DNA of 64,000 nt from Photobacterium aquae. GTDB lineage: Bacteria > Pseudomonadota > Gammaproteobacteria > Enterobacterales > Vibrionaceae. The number at the start of each line of letters is the position of its first letter. Within the stretch, counting starts at the first letter, position 1. The stretch is taken from the NCBI RefSeq assembly GCF_001029445.1, contig NZ_LDOT01000026.1, positions 1 through 64,000 on the forward strand, in the 5' to 3' direction. The notes beneath the pieces were generated by a model. It searched no databases. It worked only from the letters and a program-made list of their open reading frames with translations, and had not been told where the DNA came from. Positions 16,173-26,809 of this stretch are shown piece after piece. The position numbers were made by a program, and so were the translations under genes.

Positions 16173-18311
16173 TTACCCTTCCTTGTGAGTAACAATCCAG
16201 CAGTTATGGATATGCTTGTTGCGACCGAAGTCCAATGGCAACGTTTTATCAGAAATGTTCTTCGCTTGTAAGCCAAGTTCTTCAAGTTTCTCGAAATCCA
16301 TCTTGAATAGACGCTTATTATTCGAGAAAACAATCTGACCATTCGGACGTAGCATACGCTTGAGGTTTTCCATCAACATGATGTGGTCACGCTGGATATC
16401 AAAACTTTGGGTCATACGCTTCGAGTTCGAGAACGTTGGCGGATCAATGAAAATCAGATCAAACGTTTCGTCCACCTGCTGCAACCACTGCAAGCAGTCC
16501 GCTTGGATAAACTGGTGCTGGCGGCCGATCTGACCGTTCAGTTCCATGTTCTCCTGTGCCCAACGAAGGTAGGTATTAGACATATCAACCGTTGTCGTTG
16601 ACTTCGCCCCACCAACTGCGGCATGACAAGTTGCAGAACCGGTATAAGCAAACAAGTTCAGGAAGTCTTTGCCAGCTGACATCTCACCCAACATACGACG
16701 AGTGATGCGGTGATCAAGGAACAAGCCTGTATCCAAGTAATCAAACAGGTTCACTTTCAAGTCAACACCGTACTCGTTCACCACCATGTGACGCTCAGCA
16801 CTTGATAGCTTCTGATACTGGCTCTTGCCTTTCTGGCGTTCGCGCACTTTCAGTACCACTTTGCTGCTATCAACACCGGTTACCTGAATCGTGGCACGCA
16901 TGATATCCATCAAACGGCGACGCGCCATTTCTTCTGGTACCGTTTTCGGCGCAGCATATTCCTGAATAACGATATAGTCTTGGTACTGGTCAATCGCCGC
17001 ATTGTAGTTTGGCAAATCGGCATCATACAGACGGAAGCAATCCAAACCTTCTTTCTTGGCCCATTTACCCAACTTACCAATATTCTTCTTCAGACGGTTG
17101 GCAAAATCCGGTGCAACTTCGGTTTCTTCAAGACGACCTTCGGCCTCACCTTCAACATGCTTTACGCCACCAGCAGTGATCAGGTAGGTTTTCAGGACAC
17201 AATCAAGCGCACCGTTGCGCAATTTGAATTGCTTGTCAGCACGCATGCGCAGACAGCTCAACAATTCATTAGACGACGAGTAAATAGCTGCCGTACAACC
17301 TGCAAACGCCAGTTTCAAGCGATTGCCAAACAAAGTGTACAAAGAAATCAACTCTGGTGTCGTACCCAAACGCTCACCGTAAGGAGGGTTACAAAGGATC
17401 ACACCCTCACTAAAGCCTTCAGGGCAAACCAACTGCGTTGCATCACCATGCTGGAAATCAATCAGATCTTTCACACCAGCACGACCTGCGTTGTCGCGGG
17501 CAATACTCAGTACGCGCTGATCTTTTTCGATACCGAAGAATTTAGTTGTAACAGTCGCAGGACCACGGCGGGCTTTTACCGTCGCCTCGGCATGGATTTC
17601 CATCCAGGCTTCTTTATCGAAATCTTTAAATGACTCAAAGCCCCAACGCTTACGCTTAAGCCCTGGTGCGATGCCAGCCGCAATCATTGCCGCTTCAATC
17701 AGCAACGTGCCCGAGCCACACATAGGATCGAGCAGCGGTTTATCAACCGTCCAGCCTGATTTCAGTACCAGTGCCGCCGCGTGGGTCTCGCGCAATGGCG
17801 CTTTACCCGCTTCGCTACGGTAACCGCGCTGATGAAGACCACTACCTGCCATATCCAGGCCCAATACACCCTTTTCACCTGATAGACGCATGTGTACACG
17901 CAGATCAGGACGTTCGCGGTCAATATTAGGGCGTGGAAGATCGGCCTTGGTAAAACGGTCAACGATGGCGTCTTTCACTTTCATCGCGCCATATTGGCTA
18001 TTGCGAATTTCACGGTTAGTACCGTTAAAATCAACAACAAACCGTGTGGTATGGCTAAATTGCTCCATCCAGTTTACGGCTGTTGCGCCTAGGTACAGAT
18101 CCATATCGTCACGAACGTCAAATTCGCTTAGCACCAAAATGATACGGGAAGCCAGACGCGTCCACAGACAGCAGCGATACGCTTCTGCCTTCTCTGCTTT
18201 AAAACGTACACCAGCATGAACAACTTTGATGCTCTGGGCACCCAGTTGCTCAAGCTCTTGAGCCAAGAGGTTCTCAAGACCTCGAGATGTAATAGCTAGA
18301 TATTGATTCAT
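16173..18311 (-). CDS. rlmKL: 23S rRNA m2G2445/m7G2069 methyltransferase
   Basis: The protein of 712 aa is the fused bifunctional enzyme. The N-terminal third contains a THUMP domain; the RlmL half has the SAM motif LDPMCGSGTLLIEA near 195 and catalytic NPPYGERL near 310; the RlmK half has NLFAYTGSAT near 552 and DPPTFSNSKRM near 622. RlmL makes m2G2445 and RlmK makes m7G2069 in domain V of 23S rRNA. The start is the ATG at 18311 (MNQYLAITSRGLENL); the open frame extends 63 bases upstream without similarity. It heads the operon that continues into the glutaredoxin, uup and DUF3466 genes. Confidence 0.96.
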   Translation of the reverse strand: MNQYLAITSRGLENLLAQELEQLGAQSIKVVHAGVRFKAEKAEAYRCCLWTRLASRIILVLSEFDVRDDMDLYLGATAVNWMEQFSHTTRFVVDFNGTNREIRNSQYGAMKVKDAIVDRFTKADLPRPNIDRERPDLRVHMRLSGEKGVLGLDMAGSGLHQRGYRSEAGKAPLRETHAAALVLKSGWTVDKPLLDPMCGSGTLLIEAAMIAAGIAPGLKRKRWGFESFKDFDKEAWMEIHAEATVKARRGPATVTTKFFGIEKDQRVLSIARDNAGRAGVKDLIDFQHGDATQLVCPEGFSEGVILCNPPYGERLGTTPELISLYTLFGNRLKLAFAGCTAAIYSSSNELLSCLRMRADKQFKLRNGALDCVLKTYLITAGGVKHVEGEAEGRLEETEVAPDFANRLKKNIGKLGKWAKKEGLDCFRLYDADLPNYNAAIDQYQDYIVIQEYAAPKTVPEEMARRRLMDIMRATIQVTGVDSSKVVLKVRERQKGKSQYQKLSSAERHMVVNEYGVDLKVNLFDYLDTGLFLDHRITRRMLGEMSAGKDFLNLFAYTGSATCHAAVGGAKSTTTVDMSNTYLRWAQENMELNGQIGRQHQFIQADCLQWLQQVDETFDLIFIDPPTFSNSKRMTQSFDIQRDHIMLMENLKRMLRPNGQIVFSNNKRLFKMDFEKLEELGLQAKNISDKTLPLDFGRNKHIHNCWIVTHKEG

Positions 18312-19124
18312 GGGGTTCTTTTCGCGCTTATGTTGCGAAGAATTATAACTGAAAACAGACCAAATACCTTGCACCAGAAAGAACTTAAATGCCTATTTAG
18401 CTAAAAAAACAGCAATCGCCTGTTTTACCCCTATTCTCAACTGAGCCCTTCGAAAGTAAACACACTACAGATTGTAGCTGTCAGGCAACAATCTAGTGCG
18501 CACCTTCGCCAAACAGAAGTGGCAACAATATCCTCCCTTCCTATCAGGCGGCACACCCAACATGGTTTCCACAGATAAACAATGGATTTTTATTGTTTAT
18601 TTTCATTTACTTATCTAATTTATTTTGACTTTATTTGTCGAAAAAAACCTTTAAATAGATGCTCATTAACCACTTCCTATGCCATTGTTATCCTACCAAT
18701 CACCATTAATTTCCTTTTGGGAAAGATTGAGGATTGGCACACCAGTGGATAAAAAATCCATAATGAAAATAAATTACAGATCACAACTAAATGAGGAAAC
18801 GAGGTAATTGGTGTTGTCTTTTTGTGGGTAAAATATGGGTGTTTTTTTGTCCTAATCTCTAAAATTAAGACAAAAAAATTATTCAACAATAATAAAAAAA
18901 TACGAGCAAGATCACTTTAGGCACGGTTATTTTGTGTAAGGAAAGAGGTTGAATATCCTAATAGTGGCTAAGATATAGGCACCAAATTGCCAAATAATTG
19001 ACATCTAACGATGACCAACCCCTCCTCGCATAAGAGAGAACGACCCGCAGACTATGTCTTCATAAAGCACATCGATTTACATATCGTAAGGTTGTCCAGA
19101 AGAAGGTATTAGTATGGTCTTGTT

Positions 19125-19137
19125 GTGACAGCGTCAC
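19125..19137. promoter_or_regulatory. matS site (MatP target)
   Basis: The sequence GTGACAGCGTCAC matches GTGACRNYGTCAC exactly. It lies in the long rlmKL-zapC intergenic region. Confidence 0.92.
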
Positions 19138-19339
19138 GAATATATCCGGCAAGCAGAGAGAATGGTATAAGGTATCAATCAAGATAGCGAAATACGGACG
19201 TGTCTGCATAACGATATGGCGTCATTAACGGCATGACTATCATGATGGAAACAGGCCGCATAGATACAATTGACTAACGACAAAGAAGATATGAGATAGG
19301 AAAAGAAAGAAGATGACCGAGAGGAAAGATTAAGAAAAC

Positions 19340-19361
19340 AAAAAAAAGAAGCCTAGCTTCT
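19340..19361 (-). terminator. Terminator of zapC
   Basis: The stem AGAAGC/GCTTCT with a 3-base loop is followed on the minus strand by a run of T, 53 bp after the zapC stop codon. Confidence 0.75.
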
Positions 19362-19413
19362 CAATGTATAAGATGCAAATGGATAGCGACTCTTTACTCC
19401 AACGGGGAAATCA

Positions 19414-19962
19414 CTACCCCACCAGCGCAAAGCTAACCACGGGCTGTTCGATATAAACTTCGTATTCAGACATACGGTCATTCATCACCTTAATCAGCTC
19501 ACAAAACGCCATTTCCTTGCTTGTTGTAAGGGTCAAGCCCTCAACCGAGGCCAGCATACACAAACTAGCACAACCGCTATTCTCAATAATCAAGAAGTTA
19601 CCCTTCCCATCTTTGGTTGTTAGGGTCACAACATCCCCGGTTTGAGGGACACAATTTGCGTTGCTCGACTCAAAGAACCAGCTCTTAGGCATCATTGGTT
19701 TATGGAAACGGCTTGCGGCAACAGCAGTCAGGGCCAATTCGGCCTTTCTCGGAGGAGAAAGATCTAACTGGTTGATGCCTTCAAGGTAGGTTTGATAAGT
19801 AGTTGCATCATCAACCGTGAATACGCTTTTCGCGAACGCACACGGGATAAGATGCTTGGTCGGAATTGAAACACGGAAAACCATTTCATCGCCAAGATCT
19901 AGCATCAAAGCGTCAACTTTCTGGTCGTAATACCACATCCATGAATTGTTAGGTTTCAACAT
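19414..19962 (-). CDS. zapC: Cell division protein ZapC
   Basis: The 182-aa protein matches ZapC: MLKPNNSWMWYYDQKVDALMLDLGDEM at the start, VDDATTYQTYLEG, MPKSWFF in the middle and KVMNDRM near the end. ZapC binds FtsZ and bundles filaments at the Z-ring in the cytosol. The position between rlmKL and pyrD is as in E. coli (ycbW). Its presence close to matP, which links the terminus to the divisome through ZapB, is a positional association also present in E. coli. Confidence 0.93.
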   Translation of the reverse strand: MLKPNNSWMWYYDQKVDALMLDLGDEMVFRVSIPTKHLIPCAFAKSVFTVDDATTYQTYLEGINQLDLSPPRKAELALTAVAASRFHKPMMPKSWFFESSNANCVPQTGDVVTLTTKDGKGNFLIIENSGCASLCMLASVEGLTLTTSKEMAFCELIKVMNDRMSEYEVYIEQPVVSFALVG

Positions 19963-20139
19963 GTTATCGCTCCAAACCTTCTCCGTAACATCAAATTGTC
20001 CAACACTTGAAACAACTCTAGGAGAATTTTACTTTGCTCAACTCAAATAAAAAGAGGAAAAATATTCGTGAAAACGAATGCAACTTTATGAAAGTTTGAC
20101 AATTTACACTAAAAATCTCTTTTGTCATAAGCATTTAAT

Positions 20140-20173
20140 AAAAAAAAGTGCTTGTGATTAAATCACAAGCACA
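20140..20173 (-). terminator. Terminator of pyrD
   Basis: A perfect 10-bp stem GTGCTTGTGA/TCACAAGCAC is followed on the minus strand by a run of T. It lies about 50 bp after the pyrD stop codon. Confidence 0.92.
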
Positions 20174-20193
20174 TCTTTATTCTACCAATTTAA

Positions 20194-20206
20194 GTGACAA
20201 GGTCAC
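20194..20206. promoter_or_regulatory. Degenerate matS-like palindrome after pyrD
   Basis: The sequence GTGACAAGGTCAC has both conserved arms of matS but a G where the consensus has a pyrimidine (12 of 13). It lies 15 bp after the pyrD stop codon. Binding by MatP is uncertain. Confidence 0.4.
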
Positions 20207-20220
20207 GTGAATCTGAGTAT

Positions 20221-21231
20221 TTACTCTAAGCCCATCACAATATCTTTCACCAATTTAGGCCCGTGGTAGATAAAACCGGAGTAAACCTGAACGAGGCTAG
20301 CCCCTGCCTGGATCTTCTCACGAGCGGCAATGGCCGAATCAATGCCACCTACCCCGATAATTGGCAACGCACCATCCAGAGCTTCAGCAAGCAAGCGAAT
20401 GACCTCTGTACTGCGATTTTGTAGCGGACGGCCACTCAAGCCCCCCATCTCATCACAATGCGGCATTCCCTGAACCAAAGTACGATCCAGTGTCGTATTG
20501 GTTGCAATCACCCCATCAATCTTACTCTTGATCAATGAGTCTGCAATCTGGCGAATTTCATGATCCTCAAGATCTGGTGCGATCTTGAGCGCCAGCGGGA
20601 CATATTTACCATGCTTTTCCGCTAGTTCGCTTTGCTTTTCTTTTAGCTGGGCCAGTAACTCATCCAGCATCTCGCCGTATTGCAGTGTACGCAACCCAGG
20701 CGTATTCGGTGACGAGATGTTTACCGCGATATACCCCGCGTGCTCATACACCTTCTCCATGCAGATCAGGTAATCTTCCGCGCCTTTTTCCAATGGTGTA
20801 TCTTTGTTTTTACCGATATTAATCCCAATAACGCCGTCATATTTGGCTTTCTTGACATTTTCAATCAGATTATCAACACCTAGGTTATTAAAGCCGAAAC
20901 GGTTAATAATCCCTTCCGCAGGAATAACGCGGAACAAACGAGGCTTATCATTACCCGCCTGTGGACGAGGCGTTACCGTCCCCACTTCCACAAAACCAAA
21001 GCCCATAGCACCAAATGCTTCAATACATTCGCCGTTTTTATCAAGGCCTGCAGCCAAACCAACTGGATTTTTGAAGGTAATGCCCATTACTTCAACTGGG
21101 CGATCAGGAACGTGTTGACGATAGAAGAGATCGAGAGGAGTGCCGGTGAAGCGAGAAAAATTCTGAATAGCAAGATCATGTGCTTTTTCAGCGTCCAGCT
21201 TAAAAATTGCAGATCGTGCGAGGCGGTAAAT
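20221..21231 (-). CDS. pyrD: Dihydroorotate dehydrogenase (quinone), class 2
   Basis: The 336-aa enzyme oxidises dihydroorotate to orotate with ubiquinone as acceptor, in pyrimidine synthesis. The N-terminal amphipathic segment (YRLARSAIFKLDAEKAHDLAI) anchors it to the inner membrane. NPVGLAAGLDKNGE and the FMN-binding GVGGI are present, and NISSPNTPGLR contains the catalytic Ser. The start is the ATG at 21231, with a strong AGGAGGT; the frame is open 42 bases further upstream. Confidence 0.96.
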   Translation of the reverse strand: MYRLARSAIFKLDAEKAHDLAIQNFSRFTGTPLDLFYRQHVPDRPVEVMGITFKNPVGLAAGLDKNGECIEAFGAMGFGFVEVGTVTPRPQAGNDKPRLFRVIPAEGIINRFGFNNLGVDNLIENVKKAKYDGVIGINIGKNKDTPLEKGAEDYLICMEKVYEHAGYIAVNISSPNTPGLRTLQYGEMLDELLAQLKEKQSELAEKHGKYVPLALKIAPDLEDHEIRQIADSLIKSKIDGVIATNTTLDRTLVQGMPHCDEMGGLSGRPLQNRSTEVIRLLAEALDGALPIIGVGGIDSAIAAREKIQAGASLVQVYSGFIYHGPKLVKDIVMGLE

Positions 21232-21414
21232 CATTGTACCTCCTATAAAAGCCCCGTATAAACGGGAGGACATTATTCCTACTTTACCCTCTTAGTTCAA
21301 CGTTTATTTTCTGCATTCAACGCGAATTTTCGTTATATAGTTATCAAATATCAAAATTACTGTCTTGTTTCACATTAAAAAAGCAAACGTTTAACCTAAC
21401 TCCCCCATTTCAAC

Positions 21415-21445
21415 AAAAGGCCACATGACATTGCCATGTGGCCTT
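21415..21445 (-). terminator. Terminator of the glutamate dehydrogenase gene
   Basis: A 9-bp perfect stem GGCCACATG/CATGTGGCC followed by TTTTG on the minus strand lies 40 bp after the stop codon of the dehydrogenase gene. Confidence 0.9.
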
Positions 21446-21483
21446 CACCTATAATTGGCTACATCCAGACTACGGGGTTAAGT

Positions 21484-24400
21484 TTAGCCTGCTGGTCGGC
21501 AATTCAAATTAAGCAACATCAGCTCACGCAACGCCACCGAAAACTTAGCAAACTCATGCGTCGTTCCTACTTTGAATTCTGCCAATACGGTATTCCAACG
21601 CTGTATAGCCGGACGATGGACTTCCAGCCAGTTTTCAATCAAAGCTTCGACATTATCCCCATTCACACCACTCGTGATCACCGCCAATGTTAGCTGCCGC
21701 TGCTGCCAATCAAGATCCTCCCGGAACGAAGCTCTGGCCAACGCTTGCCAGTGGTTCTCAACCGGCTGGTTATGAACCTGCTTCAAGAACCAATGCAATG
21801 ACAAGTCAGCCCCAATCACAAAATAAACATGCGCAATAAAGTCAATGTCCTTATCTAGCTGACTGGCAATCTGTGCTATGTCCATTGCCGAGTACAAACT
21901 GCTCAAACGCGCAATGTTATGCGCCAGTTGGTCGGGGATGCCCTGATCAAGCATCAACTGTGCCTGCTCGTTATGCTCTTGCACCTCTTCAGTGACAAGG
22001 TAACGCTCTAAATTCTCCCTTAACCGATTAATGACCGGTTGATAAAAAGCGATCTGCTGCTCGATTCCCAACGAACGATCACGATTTCGCAATATCCATC
22101 GAGTCGCCCGGCGCAACATTCTACGGCAGCGATACAACACCTCGTACTGCACGTTTGCCGGGATAATGTTGTCTAGCGCTCTTACTTGTTCAAAATACAA
22201 CTCAAAGTTAAACAACGCACGCCCAACAGAATAAGCAGAAGATATCTCTGCCACTGTTGCCCCTGTCTCTTCCTGAAGCCGCGTTACGAAGTTGCAGCCC
22301 ATTTCATTAGACATTTGATTGGCCAGCGAGGTTGCAATTAACTCCCTACGCAGTGGATGCTGCTCCATTTGCAGCTGATACTTCTGCCTGAGCTCTTTAG
22401 GGAAATAGGCCGGTAACAAACGGGCATGATACGGATCACTTGCTACCTCGTCGGTAACCAGTTGCTCCTTCAAAACCATTTTTCCATAAGCCACCAGCAC
22501 AGCTAGCTCTGGTCTGGTCAGGCCCATCCCCGATTTTTCTCGCTCCGCGAGGGTATCGTCATCAGGCAAGTATTCTAATACCCGATCCAACTTACCTTCT
22601 TTTTCCAGATGGTGGATAAAGCGGATCTGCTCTTTGAGCAGCAAAACCTGCTGCTGCTGAGTCACCGATATGGATTCGCTCTGGAAGTAAGCATCATCCA
22701 ATACAATCTCACCGACCTCATCTTCCATGCGCTCCAGCAACTCATTACGCTGCTTGTAGGTAAGATCCCCAGCGACAACAAGGCTGTTTAGCAAAATTTT
22801 GATATTAACCTCGTTATCCGAGCAATCAACGCCCCCCACGTTATCAATAAAATCGGTATTAACCCGGCCGCCATGCTTGGCATATTCAACTCGACCTAGC
22901 TGGGTCAGACCCAGATTCCCCCCTTCACCAACAATTTTCGCCCTAAGCTCGCAGCCATTGATCCGCAAAGCATCATTAGCCCGATCACCAACCTCGCTAT
23001 GGCTTTCTGCCGATGCCTTTACATAGGTGCCAATCCCGCCGTTCCACAATAAATCAACATCCATTTGTAATATCAGCCGGATCAGCTCATTGGGCGGCAT
23101 AACCTGTTTACGTGTCCCCAATAACTTCTGAACCTGTGACGATAGCTTTATCGATTTGCTACGACGAGAGAACACGCCACCACCTTCCGAGATTAATGCC
23201 GGATCATAATCTTCCCAGCTTGAACGAGGCTGGTTAAACAGGCGTTCCCGCTCTTGCCAACTCGACGCGGCATCAGGATTGGGATCGAGGAAGATATGCA
23301 TGTGGTTAAACGCCGCCACCAACTGTATATGCTTAGACAGAAGCATTCCGTTACCAAACACATCACCGGCCATGTCACCAATACCCGCACAGGTAAAATC
23401 CGTATTCTGGCAATCAATACCCAGTTCGCGGAAATGCCGCTTTACAGATTCCCAGCCACCTTTGGCAGTGATCCCCATTTTCTTGTGGTCGTAGCCATTA
23501 GAGCCGCCCGATGCAAATGCATCCCCCAGCCAGAAGCGATAATCCTCAGAGACAGAGTTAGCCAGATCCGAGAATGTTGCCGTACCCTTGTCAGCGGCCA
23601 CAACCAAATATGGATCATCCTCATCATGGCGCACTACATTGGCTGGTGGCACAAGCTCGCCGTCAATAATATTGTCCGTCACATCCAACAGAGCTCGGAT
23701 AAAGCGTTTGTAACAACGCTGCCCTTCCGCCCAAATCTCCTCCCGGGTGATCAACTGTGGCTGCTTCTTGCAGACAAACCCGCCTTTGGCGCCAACGGGG
23801 ACAATCACGGTGTTCTTAACCTGCTGGGCCTTAACCAAACCGAGGATCTCAGTACGGAAGTCCTCCTGCCGATCCGACCAGCGCAATCCGCCCCGGGCTA
23901 CCTTACCGCCACGAAGGTGAACCCCCTCGATATCCGGCGCATAAACAAAAATCTCAAAGAACGGTACAGGTGCTGGGATCTCCGGGATGTCCGAAGGACG
24001 GAGCTTCAATGACAGCCAAGGCTTACAGTGCCCCTGCTCGTCGACCTGATAATAATTGGTACGCTGAGTGGCCAAGATCATATCCATATAACGGCGAATG
24101 ATCCTGTCATCATCCAGACTCTCTACATGATCCAGCTTGCCGTTAATCTTGGCGATATGATCATTAGCCGCCTTGTCACTATATTTACCCTTTGGCCTGA
24201 ACCGCAACGCAAACAAACGGACGAGATCTCGGGCCAAGTCATGATGACCAGAAAGCGTTTCTTCAATATAGTGCTGGCTAAACGGAAAGCCCACTTGACG
24301 CATGTAACGTGCGTAACTACGTAAGATCGTAATCTCTCTGCCCGTTAGCCCCGCACACAATACCAGCCGATTGAAACCATCATTTTCCAGCTCCCCGTGC

Positions 24401-26313
24401 CAAATCGCCGAGAAGGCCTCTTGGAAGCGATCCCTCGCCTCTGACAAATCGATACCGGTACAAGCATTGTGGAGCATGGCGAAATCCAGGATCCAATACA
24501 CCGTCCCCTTGGCGGTAACGACTTGGTACGGTGATTCACCAATCACCCTCAGACCCAAGTTTTCCAGCATAGGCATCACATCAGACAAGTGGATGGGCTC
24601 TTCACGATGGAACAATTTGAGTTTCACAAAACGCGAGTCTGTAGCCTCTTCCTGCGGGCGATAAAATAGCATTCCGAGCTTGTTGGTTTCACTGAGATTC
24701 TCCAGCCGCTCGATATCCGCAACCGCCGAACCGGGCAGCATTGCCTCCTTATAGGAACGAGGAAATGCCCGGGCATAATTTTTGGCCAGTAAGGTTCCGT
24801 TGCTCTCGCCAAAATTAGCGATTAAAGAACTACTCAACCGATCTTCCCATGAAGATGCCGCTTCAACGAGATTGTGCTCTATTGCTTTAACATCGACATC
24901 GAAATTATTGTTTTCAACCCGGACAATATAATGCGTACGCGCCAATGGGCTTTCAGAGAAAAAGGTCGTGAACTCAACATCTTGGGTTGAGCCAAAATAA
25001 TCGCGCAACACTTCCTGCGTCTTACGCCTTAGCTCGGTGTTATAACGCTCTTTCGTCACATAGACCATGCACGAAAAAAATCGGCCGAATGGGTCTCGGC
25101 GGATAAAAAGCCTCAGTAAGTCTCGGTCCTGCATCCGCACGACCCCCCAACCCACGTCGAGCATCTCTTTTTCTGTCGCTTGGATCAGCTCATCACGCGG
25201 GTATGTCTCCAGCAAGTTGTTCAATGCCTTCCAAGAGTGTGAACCCGCTGGATAGCGGCTCTCCTCGAGGATCCGTGCGACCTTGTTGCTAATCAGGGGA
25301 ATATTAGTTGTAGACTGATGGTAGGCTGTTGATGCGTAGAGGCCGGTGAAGCGATGCTCGCCGATGACATTGCCATCCTCATCAAAACGCTTGATCCCGA
25401 TATAGTCGGTATAGGCGGGCCGATGAATCTTCGACTTGGCATTGCTTTTGGTCAAGATGAGCAATTCAGGCTTGCGGGCCTCGAAGCGAGCGGATTCCGG
25501 CAAAGACGAAAGCCGCAGCGATCGCACTTTATTGGGCTTACTTAACAGCCCCAATCCGGTGTTATGGCAAGGTCTTAATTCATAATCCCCTTCAATCGCC
25601 ACCAGATCATAATTGTGATACCCCATAAAGGTAAAATTATGGTGTGTTACCCAATCCAGGTAAGCGATAGCCTCATCACGTTTATCAGTAGTAACGGGCA
25701 AAGAGGATGACTTGAGTTGCTCGACAATGCTTTTCATTTTGTCTTGCATCGACTGCCAATCATTCACGACAATATTAACATCAAGCAAAACCTGCTCGAG
25801 CTCCTGCTTTAGGGTCTTCAGCTCCTGCTTGTCATTGAGACGATCGACTTCAATATGGAAAAGGGTCTGGAGATCGCCGTCTTTACCACACGCTTCTTGA
25901 ATATTGCCTTCGCTATCACGGCGGAAATAATAAGGCCCATTTAGCATCAAATGACTGGTTATTCCCAAACGAATCAATGTCATCCGTACTGAATCAACCA
26001 AAAATGGCCTATCCGGTGTAATAATTTCAACCACTGTATGAGTCGATTGCCAGCCATAGCGGCTAAGGGTGGGATTGTAGACCCGAACCGAAATATCCTT
26101 CGGATCATTTTGTACCAAATGATGCCATAAGCTCAGAACGGCACCGTACAAGTCAGATTCATTCCGCTGAAGCAGATCATCTTCGGCAAGTTGCCCCAAC
26201 AATCGCTGAGCAAACACTTCGACTAAAGGCTGCTGAGGGCTTTCAATCTTATCCTGAATCAAGCCATACACTTTCTCAAGCAACACCGGCACTATAGGGT
26301 CAGGTGCGGTCAT
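21484..26313 (-). CDS. NAD-specific glutamate dehydrogenase, large type
   Basis: The 1609-aa protein is of the 180-kDa GDH family (GdhB/GDH2 type) that deaminates glutamate to 2-oxoglutarate with NAD, mainly for catabolism. The first 700 residues contain ACT-like regulatory segments. The catalytic region is at about 800-850 (RGGLRWSDRQEDFRTE, GLVKAQQVKNTVIVPVGAKGG), and the NAD-binding part has GIGDMAGDVFGNGMLLS near 975. The C-terminal 400 residues are helical. The length is normal. GGAGC precedes the ATG at 26313. It is a single-gene unit. In relatives arginine often regulates it allosterically; this cannot be seen here. Confidence 0.95.
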   Translation of the reverse strand: MTAPDPIVPVLLEKVYGLIQDKIESPQQPLVEVFAQRLLGQLAEDDLLQRNESDLYGAVLSLWHHLVQNDPKDISVRVYNPTLSRYGWQSTHTVVEIITPDRPFLVDSVRMTLIRLGITSHLMLNGPYYFRRDSEGNIQEACGKDGDLQTLFHIEVDRLNDKQELKTLKQELEQVLLDVNIVVNDWQSMQDKMKSIVEQLKSSSLPVTTDKRDEAIAYLDWVTHHNFTFMGYHNYDLVAIEGDYELRPCHNTGLGLLSKPNKVRSLRLSSLPESARFEARKPELLILTKSNAKSKIHRPAYTDYIGIKRFDEDGNVIGEHRFTGLYASTAYHQSTTNIPLISNKVARILEESRYPAGSHSWKALNNLLETYPRDELIQATEKEMLDVGWGVVRMQDRDLLRLFIRRDPFGRFFSCMVYVTKERYNTELRRKTQEVLRDYFGSTQDVEFTTFFSESPLARTHYIVRVENNNFDVDVKAIEHNLVEAASSWEDRLSSSLIANFGESNGTLLAKNYARAFPRSYKEAMLPGSAVADIERLENLSETNKLGMLFYRPQEEATDSRFVKLKLFHREEPIHLSDVMPMLENLGLRVIGESPYQVVTAKGTVYWILDFAMLHNACTGIDLSEARDRFQEAFSAIWHGELENDGFNRLVLCAGLTGREITILRSYARYMRQVGFPFSQHYIEETLSGHHDLARDLVRLFALRFRPKGKYSDKAANDHIAKINGKLDHVESLDDDRIIRRYMDMILATQRTNYYQVDEQGHCKPWLSLKLRPSDIPEIPAPVPFFEIFVYAPDIEGVHLRGGKVARGGLRWSDRQEDFRTEILGLVKAQQVKNTVIVPVGAKGGFVCKKQPQLITREEIWAEGQRCYKRFIRALLDVTDNIIDGELVPPANVVRHDEDDPYLVVAADKGTATFSDLANSVSEDYRFWLGDAFASGGSNGYDHKKMGITAKGGWESVKRHFRELGIDCQNTDFTCAGIGDMAGDVFGNGMLLSKHIQLVAAFNHMHIFLDPNPDAASSWQERERLFNQPRSSWEDYDPALISEGGGVFSRRSKSIKLSSQVQKLLGTRKQVMPPNELIRLILQMDVDLLWNGGIGTYVKASAESHSEVGDRANDALRINGCELRAKIVGEGGNLGLTQLGRVEYAKHGGRVNTDFIDNVGGVDCSDNEVNIKILLNSLVVAGDLTYKQRNELLERMEDEVGEIVLDDAYFQSESISVTQQQQVLLLKEQIRFIHHLEKEGKLDRVLEYLPDDDTLAEREKSGMGLTRPELAVLVAYGKMVLKEQLVTDEVASDPYHARLLPAYFPKELRQKYQLQMEQHPLRRELIATSLANQMSNEMGCNFVTRLQEETGATVAEISSAYSVGRALFNFELYFEQVRALDNIIPANVQYEVLYRCRRMLRRATRWILRNRDRSLGIEQQIAFYQPVINRLRENLERYLVTEEVQEHNEQAQLMLDQGIPDQLAHNIARLSSLYSAMDIAQIASQLDKDIDFIAHVYFVIGADLSLHWFLKQVHNQPVENHWQALARASFREDLDWQQRQLTLAVITSGVNGDNVEALIENWLEVHRPAIQRWNTVLAEFKVGTTHEFAKFSVALRELMLLNLNCRPAG

Positions 26314-26809
26314 AGCAATGCTCCATCTTTATAATTAATAATCAGTATAGAGTTTGGAACGCACTACCCGCACACATTGCCTGATGCTCAAATGATCTTG
26401 GGTAGGCGCGACATCGCCATTGTATGCATTTTGTTTAGTTTTAGTTACTGGAGACTGTTATTTTGAAAGGGAAATACTCTGTTATGTGACTAAGGTGGGA
26501 ATTTTACATCTGCCAATATACCAATAGCAGCAAAAAATACCGGATCAAAAAATCGAATCTATAAACATATAAACCATTATTTTTAATGACAAAGCATAAA
26601 AAACATAGGCTTTTACGATCTAAGACCCAGTACAAATAAATACCTTCTACAAATTAAACCCTAACATTCATCGATAGTCATACGAAATAACATGTTAAAC
26701 AAAGGATAAAATAAAGGTAGCAAGAGAATGGATTTGTTTGTCGATCACGATCCAGAATTACGATCGATCTTGATCGAATGGAAATAGAATGATCAAGCCG
26801 ACCTTGGCG
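26314..26809. other. Intergenic region upstream of the glutamate dehydrogenase
   Basis: This AT-rich region presumably holds the dehydrogenase promoter. A cluster of GATCGA-like words occurs at 26744-26780 (CGATCACGATC, CGATCGATCTTGATCGA), the significance of which is unclear. No gene is seen. Confidence 0.5.

Larger units (their letters stand above)
18312..19413. other. 1.1-kb intergenic region with a matS site
   Basis: In E. coli ycbX lies at this place; no homologue is present here. An ORF of 70 codons at 18677-18889 (minus) is AT-rich and unsupported. Known elements are the zapC terminator (19340-19361) and the matS site 19125-19137. The rest is AT-rich, with the rlmKL promoter presumably within 18312-18650. 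Confidence 0.6.

Noticed and set aside
18677..18889. 70-codon ORF on the minus strand in the rlmKL-zapC gap
   Set aside because: AT-rich, no recognisable domain, and no similarity to YcbX, which E. coli has at this place.
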